DNA from: an uncultured Alphaproteobacteria bacterium
GTDB lineage: Bacteria > Pseudomonadota > Alphaproteobacteria > Rhizobiales > Pleomorphomonadaceae
Length of the DNA: 26,768 nucleotides
Assembly: GCA_937900425.1 (NCBI GenBank)
Contig: CALCDT010000213.1
Span: 1-26,768, forward strand
Direction of reading: 5' to 3'
Shown: piece by piece, positions 1-6,585 of the stretch
How positions within the stretch are numbered: position 1 is the first letter of the stretch
Layout of the letters: every line of letters starts with the position of its first letter
The notes under the pieces: model-generated
Told to the model about the DNA's origin: nothing
Seen by the model: only the letters and a program-made list of their open reading frames with translations
The model's database searches: none
Position numbers and translations under genes: made by a program

Positions 1-11
1 CGCGATGCGGC

Positions 12-1502
12 TCAGGACTGGGACTGGGACTGCGACTGGCCGCTTCCCGCCGAACCCTGCGACTGGCGCTGTCCGCCCGACGGCTCCTCGATCACCCAGG
101 TGTCCTTGGTGCCGCCGCCCTGGCTGGAATTGACGACCAGCGAACCCTCCTTGAGCGCGACGCGGGTCAGGCCGCCCGGCACGATGCGGATCTTGTCGCC
201 GCCCGACAGCACGAAGGGGCGAAGGTCGACGTGGCGCGGGGCGATGCCCTCGCCGACGAAGGTCGGCGAGGTCGACAGCGCCAGCGTCGGCTGGGCGATG
301 AAATCGTCCGGCGCCGCCTTCAGCTTCTCGGCGAACTTCTCGATGGTCGCCTTGTCCGCCTTGGGGCCGACCAGCATGCCGTAGCCGCCCGAACCCTGCA
401 CCTCCTTCACCACCAGTTCGGGCAGGTGCTCGAGCACGTACTTCAGCGAATCCGGCTCGCGGCAGCGCCAGGTCGGCACGTTCTTCAGGATCGGCTCCTC
501 GCCGAGATAGAAGCGCACGACGTCCGGCATGTAGGTGTAGACCGCCTTGTCGTCGGCGACGCCGGTGCCGACCGCGTTGGCGAGCGAGACGTTGCCGGCG
601 CGGTAGGCGCTCATCAGCCCGGAGACGCCGAGCGCGGAATCGGGGCGGAAGGCGAGGGGGTCGAGGAAGTCGTCGTCGAGGCGGCGGTAGATCACGTCGA
701 CCCGCTTCGGCCCCTCGGTCGTGCGCATGTAGACGACGTTGTCCTTGACGAACAGGTCGCGGCCCTCGACCAGTTCGACGCCGAGCCGGTCGGCGAGGAA
801 GGAATGCTCGTAATAGGCGCTGTTGTAGGGGCCGGGGGTCAACAGCGCCACCGTCGGCTCGGCCGGCGCCGAATGCGGGGCGACCGAGCGTAGCGTCGCC
901 AGCAGCTCGTCGGGATAGTTCTCGACCGGGCGGATCTGGTGATCGGCGAAGAGGTCGGGGAACAGCCGCATCATCACGTCGCGGTTCTCCAGCATGTAGG
1001 AGACGCCGGAGGGCGTGCGGGCGTTGTCCTCGAGGACGTAGAAGTCCTTGTCGTCGGTGCGGATGACGTCGATGCCGGCGATCTGCACGAAGATGTCGTG
1101 CGGCAGCTTCATGCCGACCATGACCGGCTGGAACGCCGGGTTCTGGTAGACGAGATCGGCGGGGATGACGCCGGCCTTGACGACCTCGCAGCTGCCGTAG
1201 ATGTCGGCGAGGAACATGTTCAGCGCCCTGACGCGCTGGACGAGGCCCTTGTAGAGCGTGTCCCACTCCCCGGAAGTCAGGACGCGCGGGACGATGTCGA
1301 AGGGGATGATCCGCTCTTCGGCGGCGGCGTCGCCGTAGACCGCGAAGGTGATGCCGACCCGGCGGAACAGGAACTCCGCTTCCTGCTGGCGCTGCTTCAA
1401 TTCGCTGGGATCGGCACCGGCGAGCCAGGTCTTGATCCTGTCGTAGGCCGACCGGCAGGCCCCGTCGCTACCGGACATCTCATCGAAGATCGAAACCGAC
1501 AT
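12..1502 (-). CDS. Circularly permuted ATP-grasp type 2 family protein
   Basis: This is a 496-residue member of the circularly permuted ATP-grasp family (former DUF404/DUF407), thought to make amide or peptide bonds; the substrate is unknown. Recognisable pieces are the N-terminal FRRVGITFAVYG block, the RTPSGVSYMLENR segment, LLTPGPYNSAYYEH, the glycine-rich nucleotide loop VQGSGGYGMLVG, DLRPFVL, and the terminal NSSQGGGTKDTWV motif. The frame is open upstream to 1610, but the ATG at 1502 is preferred: AGGAGG lies about 8 bases before it, and the family homology begins there (MSVSIFDEM). In related genomes this gene usually precedes an alpha-E (DUF403) gene and a transglutaminase-like gene, which would lie beyond the left edge. 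The last 20 or so residues are a low-complexity Gln/Ser tail made by a hexamer DNA repeat. Family assignment is firm; the biochemical role is not known. Confidence 0.93.
   Translation of the reverse strand: MSVSIFDEMSGSDGACRSAYDRIKTWLAGADPSELKQRQQEAEFLFRRVGITFAVYGDAAAEERIIPFDIVPRVLTSGEWDTLYKGLVQRVRALNMFLADIYGSCEVVKAGVIPADLVYQNPAFQPVMVGMKLPHDIFVQIAGIDVIRTDDKDFYVLEDNARTPSGVSYMLENRDVMMRLFPDLFADHQIRPVENYPDELLATLRSVAPHSAPAEPTVALLTPGPYNSAYYEHSFLADRLGVELVEGRDLFVKDNVVYMRTTEGPKRVDVIYRRLDDDFLDPLAFRPDSALGVSGLMSAYRAGNVSLANAVGTGVADDKAVYTYMPDVVRFYLGEEPILKNVPTWRCREPDSLKYVLEHLPELVVKEVQGSGGYGMLVGPKADKATIEKFAEKLKAAPDDFIAQPTLALSTSPTFVGEGIAPRHVDLRPFVLSGGDKIRIVPGGLTRVALKEGSLVVNSSQGGGTKDTWVIEEPSGGQRQSQGSAGSGQSQSQSQS
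15..38. repeat. Hexanucleotide tandem repeat in the 3' end of the ATP-grasp gene
   Basis: Three exact copies of GGACTG are followed by one CGACTG on the plus strand. Read on the coding strand they give alternating Gln-Ser codons at the protein's extreme C-terminus. A six-base unit changes tail length without shifting the frame. Confidence 0.8.
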
Positions 1503-1639
1503 TCCCCTGCCTCCTGCGACGAGCGGTCCAGCCCGACGGGTCACGGGCGTCCGTTTTCGAGGTGGGCCGGCCTGGGCATCGGCGGATCGGTTCGTCCGAT
1601 CTTTCAACACGATGCGGCGGTCGGCGCATCTTGACGTCT

Positions 1640-1670
1640 ATACTAACCGGGAAAGCCCGGTCCGATGCAA
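1640..1670 (-). promoter_or_regulatory. Candidate promoter with internal palindrome for the ATP-grasp gene
   Basis: On the minus strand, TTGCAT (1670-1665) and TAGTAT (1645-1640) resemble -35 and -10 hexamers with a long 19-base spacer. The spacer contains the perfect inverted repeat ACCGGG-CTTT-CCCGGT (1646-1661), positioned as an operator could be. The implied leader is about 130 bases. The hexamers are only fair matches, so this is a proposal. The rest of the 273-base gap 1503-1775 shows only a G+C-rich hairpin at 1700-1721 without a T-run. Confidence 0.3.
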
Positions 1671-1775
1671 GCACACCGATTGTGCACATTTGCGCAGGCC
1701 GCGCCGGCTTGAAGCGGCGCGCCGGCCGCTCCTGCCGCGGCTCTCGGCAGAAACTGGCGCACGAAGCGGCAAACG

Positions 1776-2480
1776 TCAGATCAACTGCAGGCCCTTGAGG
1801 CTGGCGTGGCCGTCGCGGCCGACGATGATGTGGTCGTGGACCTGGATTCCGAGCGGCTTGGCGACGTCGATGATCTGCCTGGTCATCTGGATGTCGGCGC
1901 GCGAGGGGGTGGGATCGCCCGAGGGGTGATTGTGGACGAGAATGATGGCGGTCGCGGAAAGTTCCAGCGCGCGCTTGACCACCTCGCGCGGATAGACCGG
2001 CGTGTGGTCGACGGTACCGACCTGCTGCACCTCGTCGAGGATCAGCGCGTTCTTCTTGTCGAGGAACAGGATGCGGAACTGCTCCTTCTCCTCGAAGGCC
2101 ATCGCCGCACGGCAGTAGTCGATCACGCTCGACCAGGTGCTGAGCACGGTGCGGCCGATCACCTCGCCGCGGATCATCCGCTGGGCGGCGGCGTGGATCA
2201 GCTTGAGGTCGGTGACGACCGCCTCGCCGACACCGGGCACCGCCTTCAGCCGCTTTTCCGAGGCACCGAGCACCTCGGCGAAGGAGCCGCAGGCCTCGAT
2301 CAGCGCCTTGGCGATCGGCTTGGTGTCCTGGCGCGGGATCGAGCGGAACAGGATGAGTTCGAGCAGTTCGTAATCGGCCAGCGAGCCGGCGCCGTGGTCA
2401 CGGAACCGGGCGCGCAGCCGGTCGCGATGGCCGTGGAAATGCGGCAGGTTGGTCTTGGCGCCGTCGTCGAAGCCGCTCAT
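1776..2480 (-). CDS. radC: RadC family protein (JAB/MPN metal-binding domain)
   Basis: This 234-residue protein has the standard RadC layout. A helix-hairpin-helix segment (VPGVGEA at residues 81-87) precedes a C-terminal MPN/JAB domain with the JAMM-type signature H183-N-H185 then S193-x2-D196, which would bind zinc. RadC proteins were once linked to DNA repair, but their molecular activity is unsettled. The ATG at 2480 has a G-rich ribosome-binding stretch (GGGGGGCGG) directly upstream. Length is typical for the family. radC often lies near map in related bacteria; here 1.9 kb of other material separates the two, which suggests that the segment was inserted or rearranged. The 295 bases after its stop contain the promoter region of the next minus-strand gene. 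Confidence 0.93.
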   Translation of the reverse strand: MSGFDDGAKTNLPHFHGHRDRLRARFRDHGAGSLADYELLELILFRSIPRQDTKPIAKALIEACGSFAEVLGASEKRLKAVPGVGEAVVTDLKLIHAAAQRMIRGEVIGRTVLSTWSSVIDYCRAAMAFEEKEQFRILFLDKKNALILDEVQQVGTVDHTPVYPREVVKRALELSATAIILVHNHPSGDPTPSRADIQMTRQIIDVAKPLGIQVHDHIIVGRDGHASLKGLQLI

Positions 2481-2656
2481 CCGCCCCCCGTCGCCCGTCC
2501 CGCTCGCCCACCCCGTCCGTCTGGCGCGGCGGTCGAATCGCCGCCCCCCGTCGGTGTCGCTCCGGATCGTGAGCAGATGCCGGCGGGCGAAGCAACGCCC
2601 GCGCCGGCGCCCCGTCGCGAAAAGTCGGCCGGCGCCGGACGCAGGCGCCGTGCGGG

Positions 2657-2699
2657 CGGCACGCCGGCCGGCGGCCCGTCCCGGCCCGCCTCAGCCGGC
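2657..2699. repeat. Hairpin-capable G+C-rich repeat, copy A
   Basis: This 43-base stretch matches 4317-4364 exactly except that the second copy carries an extra five bases (a GTCCC tandem step). Weaker similarity continues for about 16 bases on the right. The unit can fold: GCCGGC plus GGCGG on the left pair with CCGCC plus GCCGGC on the right, across a bulge. It therefore resembles a REP-type palindromic element. Copy A abuts the ABC-ATPase remnant. Confidence 0.65.
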
Positions 2700-2870
2700 A
2701 CCGTCGTCCGGCGGCTGTTCTCGGGGAGCGCCAGCACCTATTTCGTCGACTGCACCGGCCGGGAAATGAAGGCCATCGTCCAGCGCGGCGGCGGCGCCGA
2801 CATCGCCGTCGGCTCGCCCGTCGCCCTCGACTGGGACCCGGCCGATCTGATCCCGCTTCCGGCCGCCTGA
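2698..2870 (+). pseudogene. 3' remnant of an ABC-transporter ATPase gene (TOBE_2 domain only)
   Basis: Read from 2698 the plus strand encodes about 57 residues beginning TVVRRLFSGSASTYFVDCTG and ending with VALDWDPADLIPLPAA before a TGA. This pattern (a GTV..LFxGS.T.Y start, then GxxVALxWxPxDLxxLP) is the C-terminal TOBE domain of PotA/MalK-type ABC ATPases. Upstream codons in the same frame are Pro/Arg/Ala-rich and show no Walker or signature motif, so about 300 residues of the parent protein are missing. The frame can be extended to an ATG at 2577, giving a 97-codon product, so a small expressed TOBE protein is not excluded. The left boundary coincides with repeat copy A, suggesting a deletion or recombination junction. 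Identity as TOBE is fairly sure; the transported substrate cannot be told. Confidence 0.65.
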
Positions 2871-3109
2871 GGCGGAAGAGGACGCAAGGCCGGTCGGCCC
2901 TGCACCGGCGACGAGAACGGGACGGTGGGGCTCGGCACGGCATCTCTCCCCTGTCATTTTCAGAGGATTGGTGCACGCGGGCGGACGACGGTCAAGAAAT
3001 GGGGAGCATGCGCCGCCCGACCGGTGGCAGGGGTTCGAGATTGAACTCGCCACCGAGGTCGCTTAGGCTGCCGCGTGACCGTGGCTGCGTGCCCCGTGGT
3101 ATCCAACGA
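2871..3109. other. Non-coding stretch between the ATPase remnant and the radical SAM gene
   Basis: I see no conserved protein here. The A+T-rich patch near 2955-2975 could hold the promoter of the radical SAM gene, but no convincing -35/-10 pair stands out. A 49-codon frame (2999-3148) runs into the radical SAM start and is discussed as a finding. Confidence 0.4.
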
Positions 3110-3133
3110 GGGTTGAGTGGTCCCCCCTCACCC
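3110..3133 (+). other. Leader hairpin next to the ribosome-binding site of the radical SAM gene
   Basis: GGGTTGAG (3110-3117) can pair with CTCACCC (3127-3133) with one bulged T. The 3' arm ends immediately before the GGAG Shine-Dalgarno at 3134-3137, so folding could affect translation. No known riboswitch family is recognised. Confidence 0.3.
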
Positions 3134-3144
3134 GGAGCAACTCG

Positions 3145-4128
3145 ATGACCGAGCGCAAGCGTTGCACCTGGGTGCATGACAGCCTGTACATCCGGGATAA
3201 CGGCGACGTTTTTCCCTGCTGCCACCTGCAGCCGGCCGCTGTCGGCAACATCTACAAGACCAGCCTGAAGACCATCTACAATGACGAGCGCATCAAGACG
3301 TTCCGCCAGCAGGAGATCGATGGAACGCTGAAGTGCATGAAGGGCTGCACCCTGCCGCAGGTCTCGCCGGTCGAGCCGATGCTGGACCACGACTACGACC
3401 AGGACCTGATGCGGGTGCTGTTCAGCTTCGGCGAGAAATGCAACATCCGTTGCATCATGTGCTCGCAGAATCACGACAGCCGCGTCGAGCTCACCGAAGA
3501 AGTCATCACGCAGAACATCGAGATCCCGAAGTCGCGGCCCACCGTGACCCTGCTCGGCGGCGAGCCGCTGATCCTGAAGTCGGCGAAGCGTTTCATCGAT
3601 CACTGGGCCGGCCACGGCGCAAAGATGGCGCTCCTGACCAATGGGACGGCGCTGAGCGAGGATATGGCGCGCAAGATCGCCGAGAATTTCAGCATCATCT
3701 CCTTCTCGCTGAACGCCGCGACCAAGGAAATCCACGAGACCGTCAATGCCGGTTCGCGGTTCGAGAAGGTCGTTCGCAATGTCGGACGCATGATCGAGGC
3801 GAAGAAGCAGGCGAAGACGAAGGTCGTCATCGTCGGGCACATGACCATCGTCGTCGAGAACGTCCACGAAATTCCGAGCTTCATCCGGAAGAGGGACGAA
3901 TTCGGCTTCGAGCACATCAATTTCGGGTACGACAAGAAGGTGCCGCCCTATCTCGCGGACAATCCGGAATTGAAGGACGAGTTGATCCGGGCGATCGCGG
4001 TGGAAGTCGCCCGGGAGCACAATCCCCGGAGGATCGACCTCCACCGGCTGCGCCTGCTGGGCCTCGTCGGGCAGCCGGAAGCGCGGGCGCCGATGCCGGT
4101 CTCGGCGCCATCGCTGGCGACCGCCTGA
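3145..4128 (+). CDS. Radical SAM protein with N-terminal SPASM/twitch-like cysteine domain
   Basis: This 327-residue protein contains the radical SAM [4Fe-4S] motif C99-x3-C103-x2-C106, followed by LLGGEPL (138-142), the usual SAM-contacting GGEP. Ahead of the core is a SPASM-like half-domain: C7, the pair C25-C26 in DVFPCCH, the GNIYKTSLKTIYN segment, then C64-x3-C68. SPASM domains more often sit at the C-terminus, so the order is reversed here. The ATG at 3145 has GGAG seven bases upstream. Hand count of 3721-3840 gives 58% G+C, lower than its neighbours (68% for 4621-4680 in map), which suggests acquisition. It stands alone on the plus strand between map and radC, with no obvious substrate protein, glycosyltransferase or transporter beside it. 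Substrate is unknown. It could act on a peptide, a sugar-nucleotide or another small molecule. Confidence 0.88.
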   Translation: MTERKRCTWVHDSLYIRDNGDVFPCCHLQPAAVGNIYKTSLKTIYNDERIKTFRQQEIDGTLKCMKGCTLPQVSPVEPMLDHDYDQDLMRVLFSFGEKCNIRCIMCSQNHDSRVELTEEVITQNIEIPKSRPTVTLLGGEPLILKSAKRFIDHWAGHGAKMALLTNGTALSEDMARKIAENFSIISFSLNAATKEIHETVNAGSRFEKVVRNVGRMIEAKKQAKTKVVIVGHMTIVVENVHEIPSFIRKRDEFGFEHINFGYDKKVPPYLADNPELKDELIRAIAVEVAREHNPRRIDLHRLRLLGLVGQPEARAPMPVSAPSLATA

Positions 4129-4166
4129 CCCTCTTCATCGCCAGCAGACGCGGCACTGAACCACAG

Positions 4167-4189
4167 CAAGAGGCCGGTGCCGGCTCTTG
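4167..4189 (+). terminator. Hairpin downstream of the radical SAM gene
   Basis: CAAGAG-G-CCGG and CCGG-CTCTTG form a ten-pair stem with one bulged G and a very tight loop, 38 bases after the radical SAM stop codon. There is no T-run after it, so it is at best an imperfect terminator or an RNA-stabilising 3' structure. The rest of 4129-4316 shows nothing else recognisable. Confidence 0.4.
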
Positions 4190-4316
4190 GCATCGGTGCC
4201 CTGCGCCGGTGCCTGCGCCCTGGGTTCGGTATGCGGTGGGGATTCGAGGTCGATCGGTCGGGCGGACACGACCTCAAGGCCGTCGTCCCGCGCGGCGCAC
4301 GGGCGGAGCTGACGAT

Positions 4317-4364
4317 CGGCACGCCGGCCGGCGGCCCGTCCCGTCCCGGCCCGCCTCAGCCGGC
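4317..4364. repeat. Hairpin-capable G+C-rich repeat, copy B, overlapping the map stop codon
   Basis: This is the 48-base partner of 2657-2699, in the same orientation, with a five-base GTCCC step added. It includes the map stop codon (TCA at 4356-4358 on the plus strand). In this position the fold could serve as the 3' end hairpin of the map transcript. Confidence 0.65.
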
Positions 4365-5189
4365 GCCGTTGACCGGCGGCTTGTCGAGGCCCTTCGGCGA
4401 CAGCGTGAAGATCTCGCAGCCGGTCTCGGTGACGCCGATCGAATGTTCGAACTGGGCCGAGAGCGAGCGATCGCGGGTCACCGCGGTCCAGCCGTCGGAC
4501 AGCACCTTCACCTGGTGGCGGCCGAGGTTCACCATCGGCTCGATCGTGAAGATCATACCGGGCTTCAACTCCACGCCGGTGCCGGGGCGGCCGTAGTGCA
4601 GGATGTTGGGCGCGTCGTGGAACAGCTGGCCGACGCCGTGGCCGCAGAAATCCTGGACCACCGAGCAGCGTTCGCCCTCGACGTAGGTCTGGATCGCCGC
4701 GCCGATGTCGCCGGTGGTGGCGCCGGGCTTCACGGCGGCGATGCCGCGCATCAGCGATTCGTAGGTGACGTCGATCAGCCGCTCCGCCGCCCGCTTGACC
4801 GGCCCGACCGCGTACATCCGGCTGGCGTCGCCGTGCCAGCCGTCGACGATCAGCGTCACGTCGATGTTGACGATGTCGCCCTCCTTCAGCGGCTTCTCGT
4901 TGGGAATGCCGTGGCAGACGACGTGGTTGATCGAGGTGCAGGTGTGCTTGGTGTAGCCCCGGTAGTTCAGCGTCGCCGGCAGCGCGCCGTGGCGGTCGGC
5001 GAAATCGCGCACGAAGTCGTCGATCACCTCGGTCGGCAGGCCCGGCTCGACGATGTCGACGAGGGCGTCGAGGCATTCGGCCGTGAGGCGCCCGGCGCGG
5101 TGCATGCCGGCGAAGCCCTCGGGCCCGTAGAGCCGGATGCTGCCGGTGTTGCGGAGCGGCGCCGTCTCGGCGGTGACGTAGGTGACCAT
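4356..5189 (-). CDS. map: Type I methionine aminopeptidase
   Basis: This 277-residue cytosolic enzyme removes the initiator methionine from nascent proteins. The five dinuclear metal ligands of the pita-bread fold are visible: D110 (VNIDVT), D121 (GDASRMY), H184 (GHGVGQLFHDAP), E217 (TIEPMV) and E248 (FEHSIGV), with catalytic H93 in CHGIPN. The frame is open to 5237, but the ATG at 5189 (MVTYVT) is preferred because the upstream residues are unlike the family; only a weak GGAA ribosome-binding site precedes it. It lies 117 bases after a probable nuclease-fold gene on the same strand, with a candidate promoter in the gap. Its 3' end overlaps repeat copy B. Identification is secure. Confidence 0.96.
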   Translation of the reverse strand: MVTYVTAETAPLRNTGSIRLYGPEGFAGMHRAGRLTAECLDALVDIVEPGLPTEVIDDFVRDFADRHGALPATLNYRGYTKHTCTSINHVVCHGIPNEKPLKEGDIVNIDVTLIVDGWHGDASRMYAVGPVKRAAERLIDVTYESLMRGIAAVKPGATTGDIGAAIQTYVEGERCSVVQDFCGHGVGQLFHDAPNILHYGRPGTGVELKPGMIFTIEPMVNLGRHQVKVLSDGWTAVTRDRSLSAQFEHSIGVTETGCEIFTLSPKGLDKPPVNGAG

Positions 5190-5281
5190 GATCGTTCCGA
5201 TGCTCGCCCCCGGGTGAGGGCGCGGACCGCCCCGCAAGCCGCCGCGGCGGCCCGGGCGTCCGGAAAATGTCGCTAGACCGC

Positions 5282-5310
5282 CATATAACCTCTCCGCGTG
5301 GAGTTTTCAC
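5282..5310 (-). promoter_or_regulatory. Candidate promoter for map
   Basis: On the minus strand, GTGAAA (5310-5305) and TATATG (5287-5282) are separated by 17 bases and resemble -35 and -10 boxes. CTCC-ACGC-GGAG forms a small dyad between them. The -35 overlaps the stop codon of the upstream gene. The leader to the ATG at 5189 would be about 90 bases and contains the 14-base palindrome GCCGCCGCGGCGGC (5238-5251). Confidence 0.4.
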
Positions 5311-5783
5311 CCGTTCTCGGCGGCGATCGGTCGATCGGATGCGAGCGGCGCGATGCCGTGGGCGAGAAACAGCGCCCGCAGCCGGCGGGTGTCCTCGTCC
5401 CGCACACGCGTCAGCCGGCCGCGCCGGTCGCAGACGAGGTCCGCGGCGCGGACGACGACGAGCGTGATGCCGCGGCCGGGCAGGACGTGCGCCCGGCGTT
5501 CGTCGTAGCGCCGCCGCTGCTCGCCGCGGTCGACGCCGCTCGCCGTCAGGCGCCCCGGCTTGTCGAAATGCGCCACCGCCTCGCCGTGCTGGCGCTCGTG
5601 ATATTCGACGACGAGCGCGAGATCGGCGTACCACGCGTCGACCGGAAGCCGTACCCGCCGGCCCGTCCGTCCCACGTCGCCGAGCAGGAAGTCGAACCGC
5701 ATCTGGCGCCGCGCCCGCAGCCCGAGTAACTCGTCGCAGAGGTCGATGACGTAATGCTCGTCGCTGTCGGCGCGCCGTGCCAT
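5307..5783 (-). CDS. Uncharacterised protein, probable PD-(D/E)XK nuclease-like fold
   Basis: This 158-residue protein is not assigned to a named gene. The middle (RLPVDAWYADLALVVEYHERQH, residues 45-66) has the acidic-residue, hydrophobic-strand, Glu pattern of PD-(D/E)XK folds, with D49 and E60/E63 as candidate metal ligands. It is followed by a basic helix (RGEQRRRYDERR, 86-97) and a hydrophobic strand (GITLVVVRA), much as in Vsr/DUF559-type proteins. The canonical E-x-K lysine is not obvious, so catalytic activity is uncertain. No signal peptide or membrane segment is seen. The ATG at 5783 has a strong GGGAGGG site, and the gene begins 24 bases after the sfsA stop, so the two are probably co-transcribed. 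Fold assignment is inference from pattern. Confidence 0.8.
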   Translation of the reverse strand: MARRADSDEHYVIDLCDELLGLRARRQMRFDFLLGDVGRTGRRVRLPVDAWYADLALVVEYHERQHGEAVAHFDKPGRLTASGVDRGEQRRRYDERRAHVLPGRGITLVVVRAADLVCDRRGRLTRVRDEDTRRLRALFLAHGIAPLASDRPIAAENG

Positions 5784-5807
5784 CGACCGCCCTCCCGCTT
5801 CGTCCCT

Positions 5808-6509
5808 TCAGTCCGCCATTCCGACCGCCCTGCTCACCACGATCGCCTCCGGGGTGATGTCGCAGGCGTAGACCAGCGCCTCGACCCCCCGCTCGCGGGC
5901 GATGGCGAAAGCGGCGGCGTAGGCGGGGTCGATGTCGGCGGCGAGGGCGAAGCGGTCGCAGTCGGTGCGCTGGACGAGGAACATCATCACCGCCCGGTGC
6001 CCGGCCTCGACCATGTCGCCGAGTTCGGCGAGGTGTTTGGCGCCGCGGGCCGTGACGCTGTCGGGAAATTCGGCGAGACCGGCCTGCCGCATCAGGTGGA
6101 CGTTCTTGACCTCGACGTAGCAGTCCGGCCGGCCGCCGCCGGTGAGCAGCATGTCGACGCGGCTGTTCTTGCCGTATCTCACCTCGCGCTTCAGCGTCTC
6201 GTAGCCGGAAAGCTCCGGCACGAGGCCGCCTGTGATCGCCTCGGCGACGATGCCGTTCGGGTGGCCGGTGTTGATGCCGACCATGGCGCCGTCGAGGTCG
6301 AGCAGTTCCCACGACCACGGCAGCTTGCGTTTGGGGTCGGCCGACCGCGACAGCAGAACCCGCGTTCCGGGCGTCGCGAGACCGAGCATCGAACCGGGGT
6401 TGGCGCAGTGGGCGGTGATCTCGGTGCCGTCGTCGAGGATCACGTCGGCGAGGAACCGCTTGTAGCGGCGCACGAGGCGGCCGGCGACGAGGGGGGCGGA
6501 AAAGCGCAT
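5808..6509 (-). CDS. sfsA: SfsA family DNA-binding protein / sugar fermentation stimulation protein homolog
   Basis: This 233-residue protein has SfsA hallmarks: an N-terminal OB-like part with HCANPGSM (residues 34-41), SWELL, NTGHPN, the RYGKNSRVDMLL segment, the CYVEVKNVHL block, and the C-terminal AFAIARERGVEALVYACDI region. The D/E-V-K-N part of the C-terminal half resembles a PD-(D/E)XK nuclease core. The family was named for an effect on maltose metabolism in E. coli, and its biochemical role remains unclear. The frame extends to 6572, but the ATG at 6509 (MRFSAPL) is chosen because GGGAG sits nine bases upstream and family homology starts there. It lies 76 bases after the MATE gene on the same strand. 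Confidence 0.95.
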   Translation of the reverse strand: MRFSAPLVAGRLVRRYKRFLADVILDDGTEITAHCANPGSMLGLATPGTRVLLSRSADPKRKLPWSWELLDLDGAMVGINTGHPNGIVAEAITGGLVPELSGYETLKREVRYGKNSRVDMLLTGGGRPDCYVEVKNVHLMRQAGLAEFPDSVTARGAKHLAELGDMVEAGHRAVMMFLVQRTDCDRFALAADIDPAYAAAFAIARERGVEALVYACDITPEAIVVSRAVGMAD

Positions 6510-6523
6510 GACGACTCCCGGGG

Positions 6524-6541
6524 CGCGTGGGCGCGCACGCG
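6524..6541. other. Inverted repeat between the MATE gene and sfsA
   Basis: CGCGTG and CACGCG flank a six-base loop. On the plus strand the hairpin is followed by TCTTTT, so it has terminator form in that direction. On the minus strand it lies in the sfsA leader, 15 bases before the start codon. Which direction matters cannot be told. Confidence 0.3.
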
Positions 6542-6585
6542 TCTTTTGACCCCGTGGGGCGGGCGATTGCAAGCCGGGGCCGGCC

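Noticed and set aside
1503..1610. N-terminal extension of the ATP-grasp protein
   Set aside because: Arg/Pro-rich residues unlike the family; ATG 1502 has a strong AGGAGG site.
1700..1721. Terminator after radC
   Set aside because: A seven-pair G+C stem exists, but no T-run follows on the minus strand.
2481..4355. Insertion sequence or phage fragment in the map-radC interval
   Set aside because: No transposase, integrase, terminal inverted repeats or clear target duplication is visible; the repeats found are direct and foldable.
3333..5276. A 647-codon plus-strand frame crossing the radical SAM gene and map
   Set aside because: It overlaps two recognised genes in other frames and its translation is low-complexity Arg/Gly/Ala.
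4135..6318. A 727-codon minus-strand frame overlapping map and sfsA
   Set aside because: Arg-rich shadow in the wrong frame of recognised genes.
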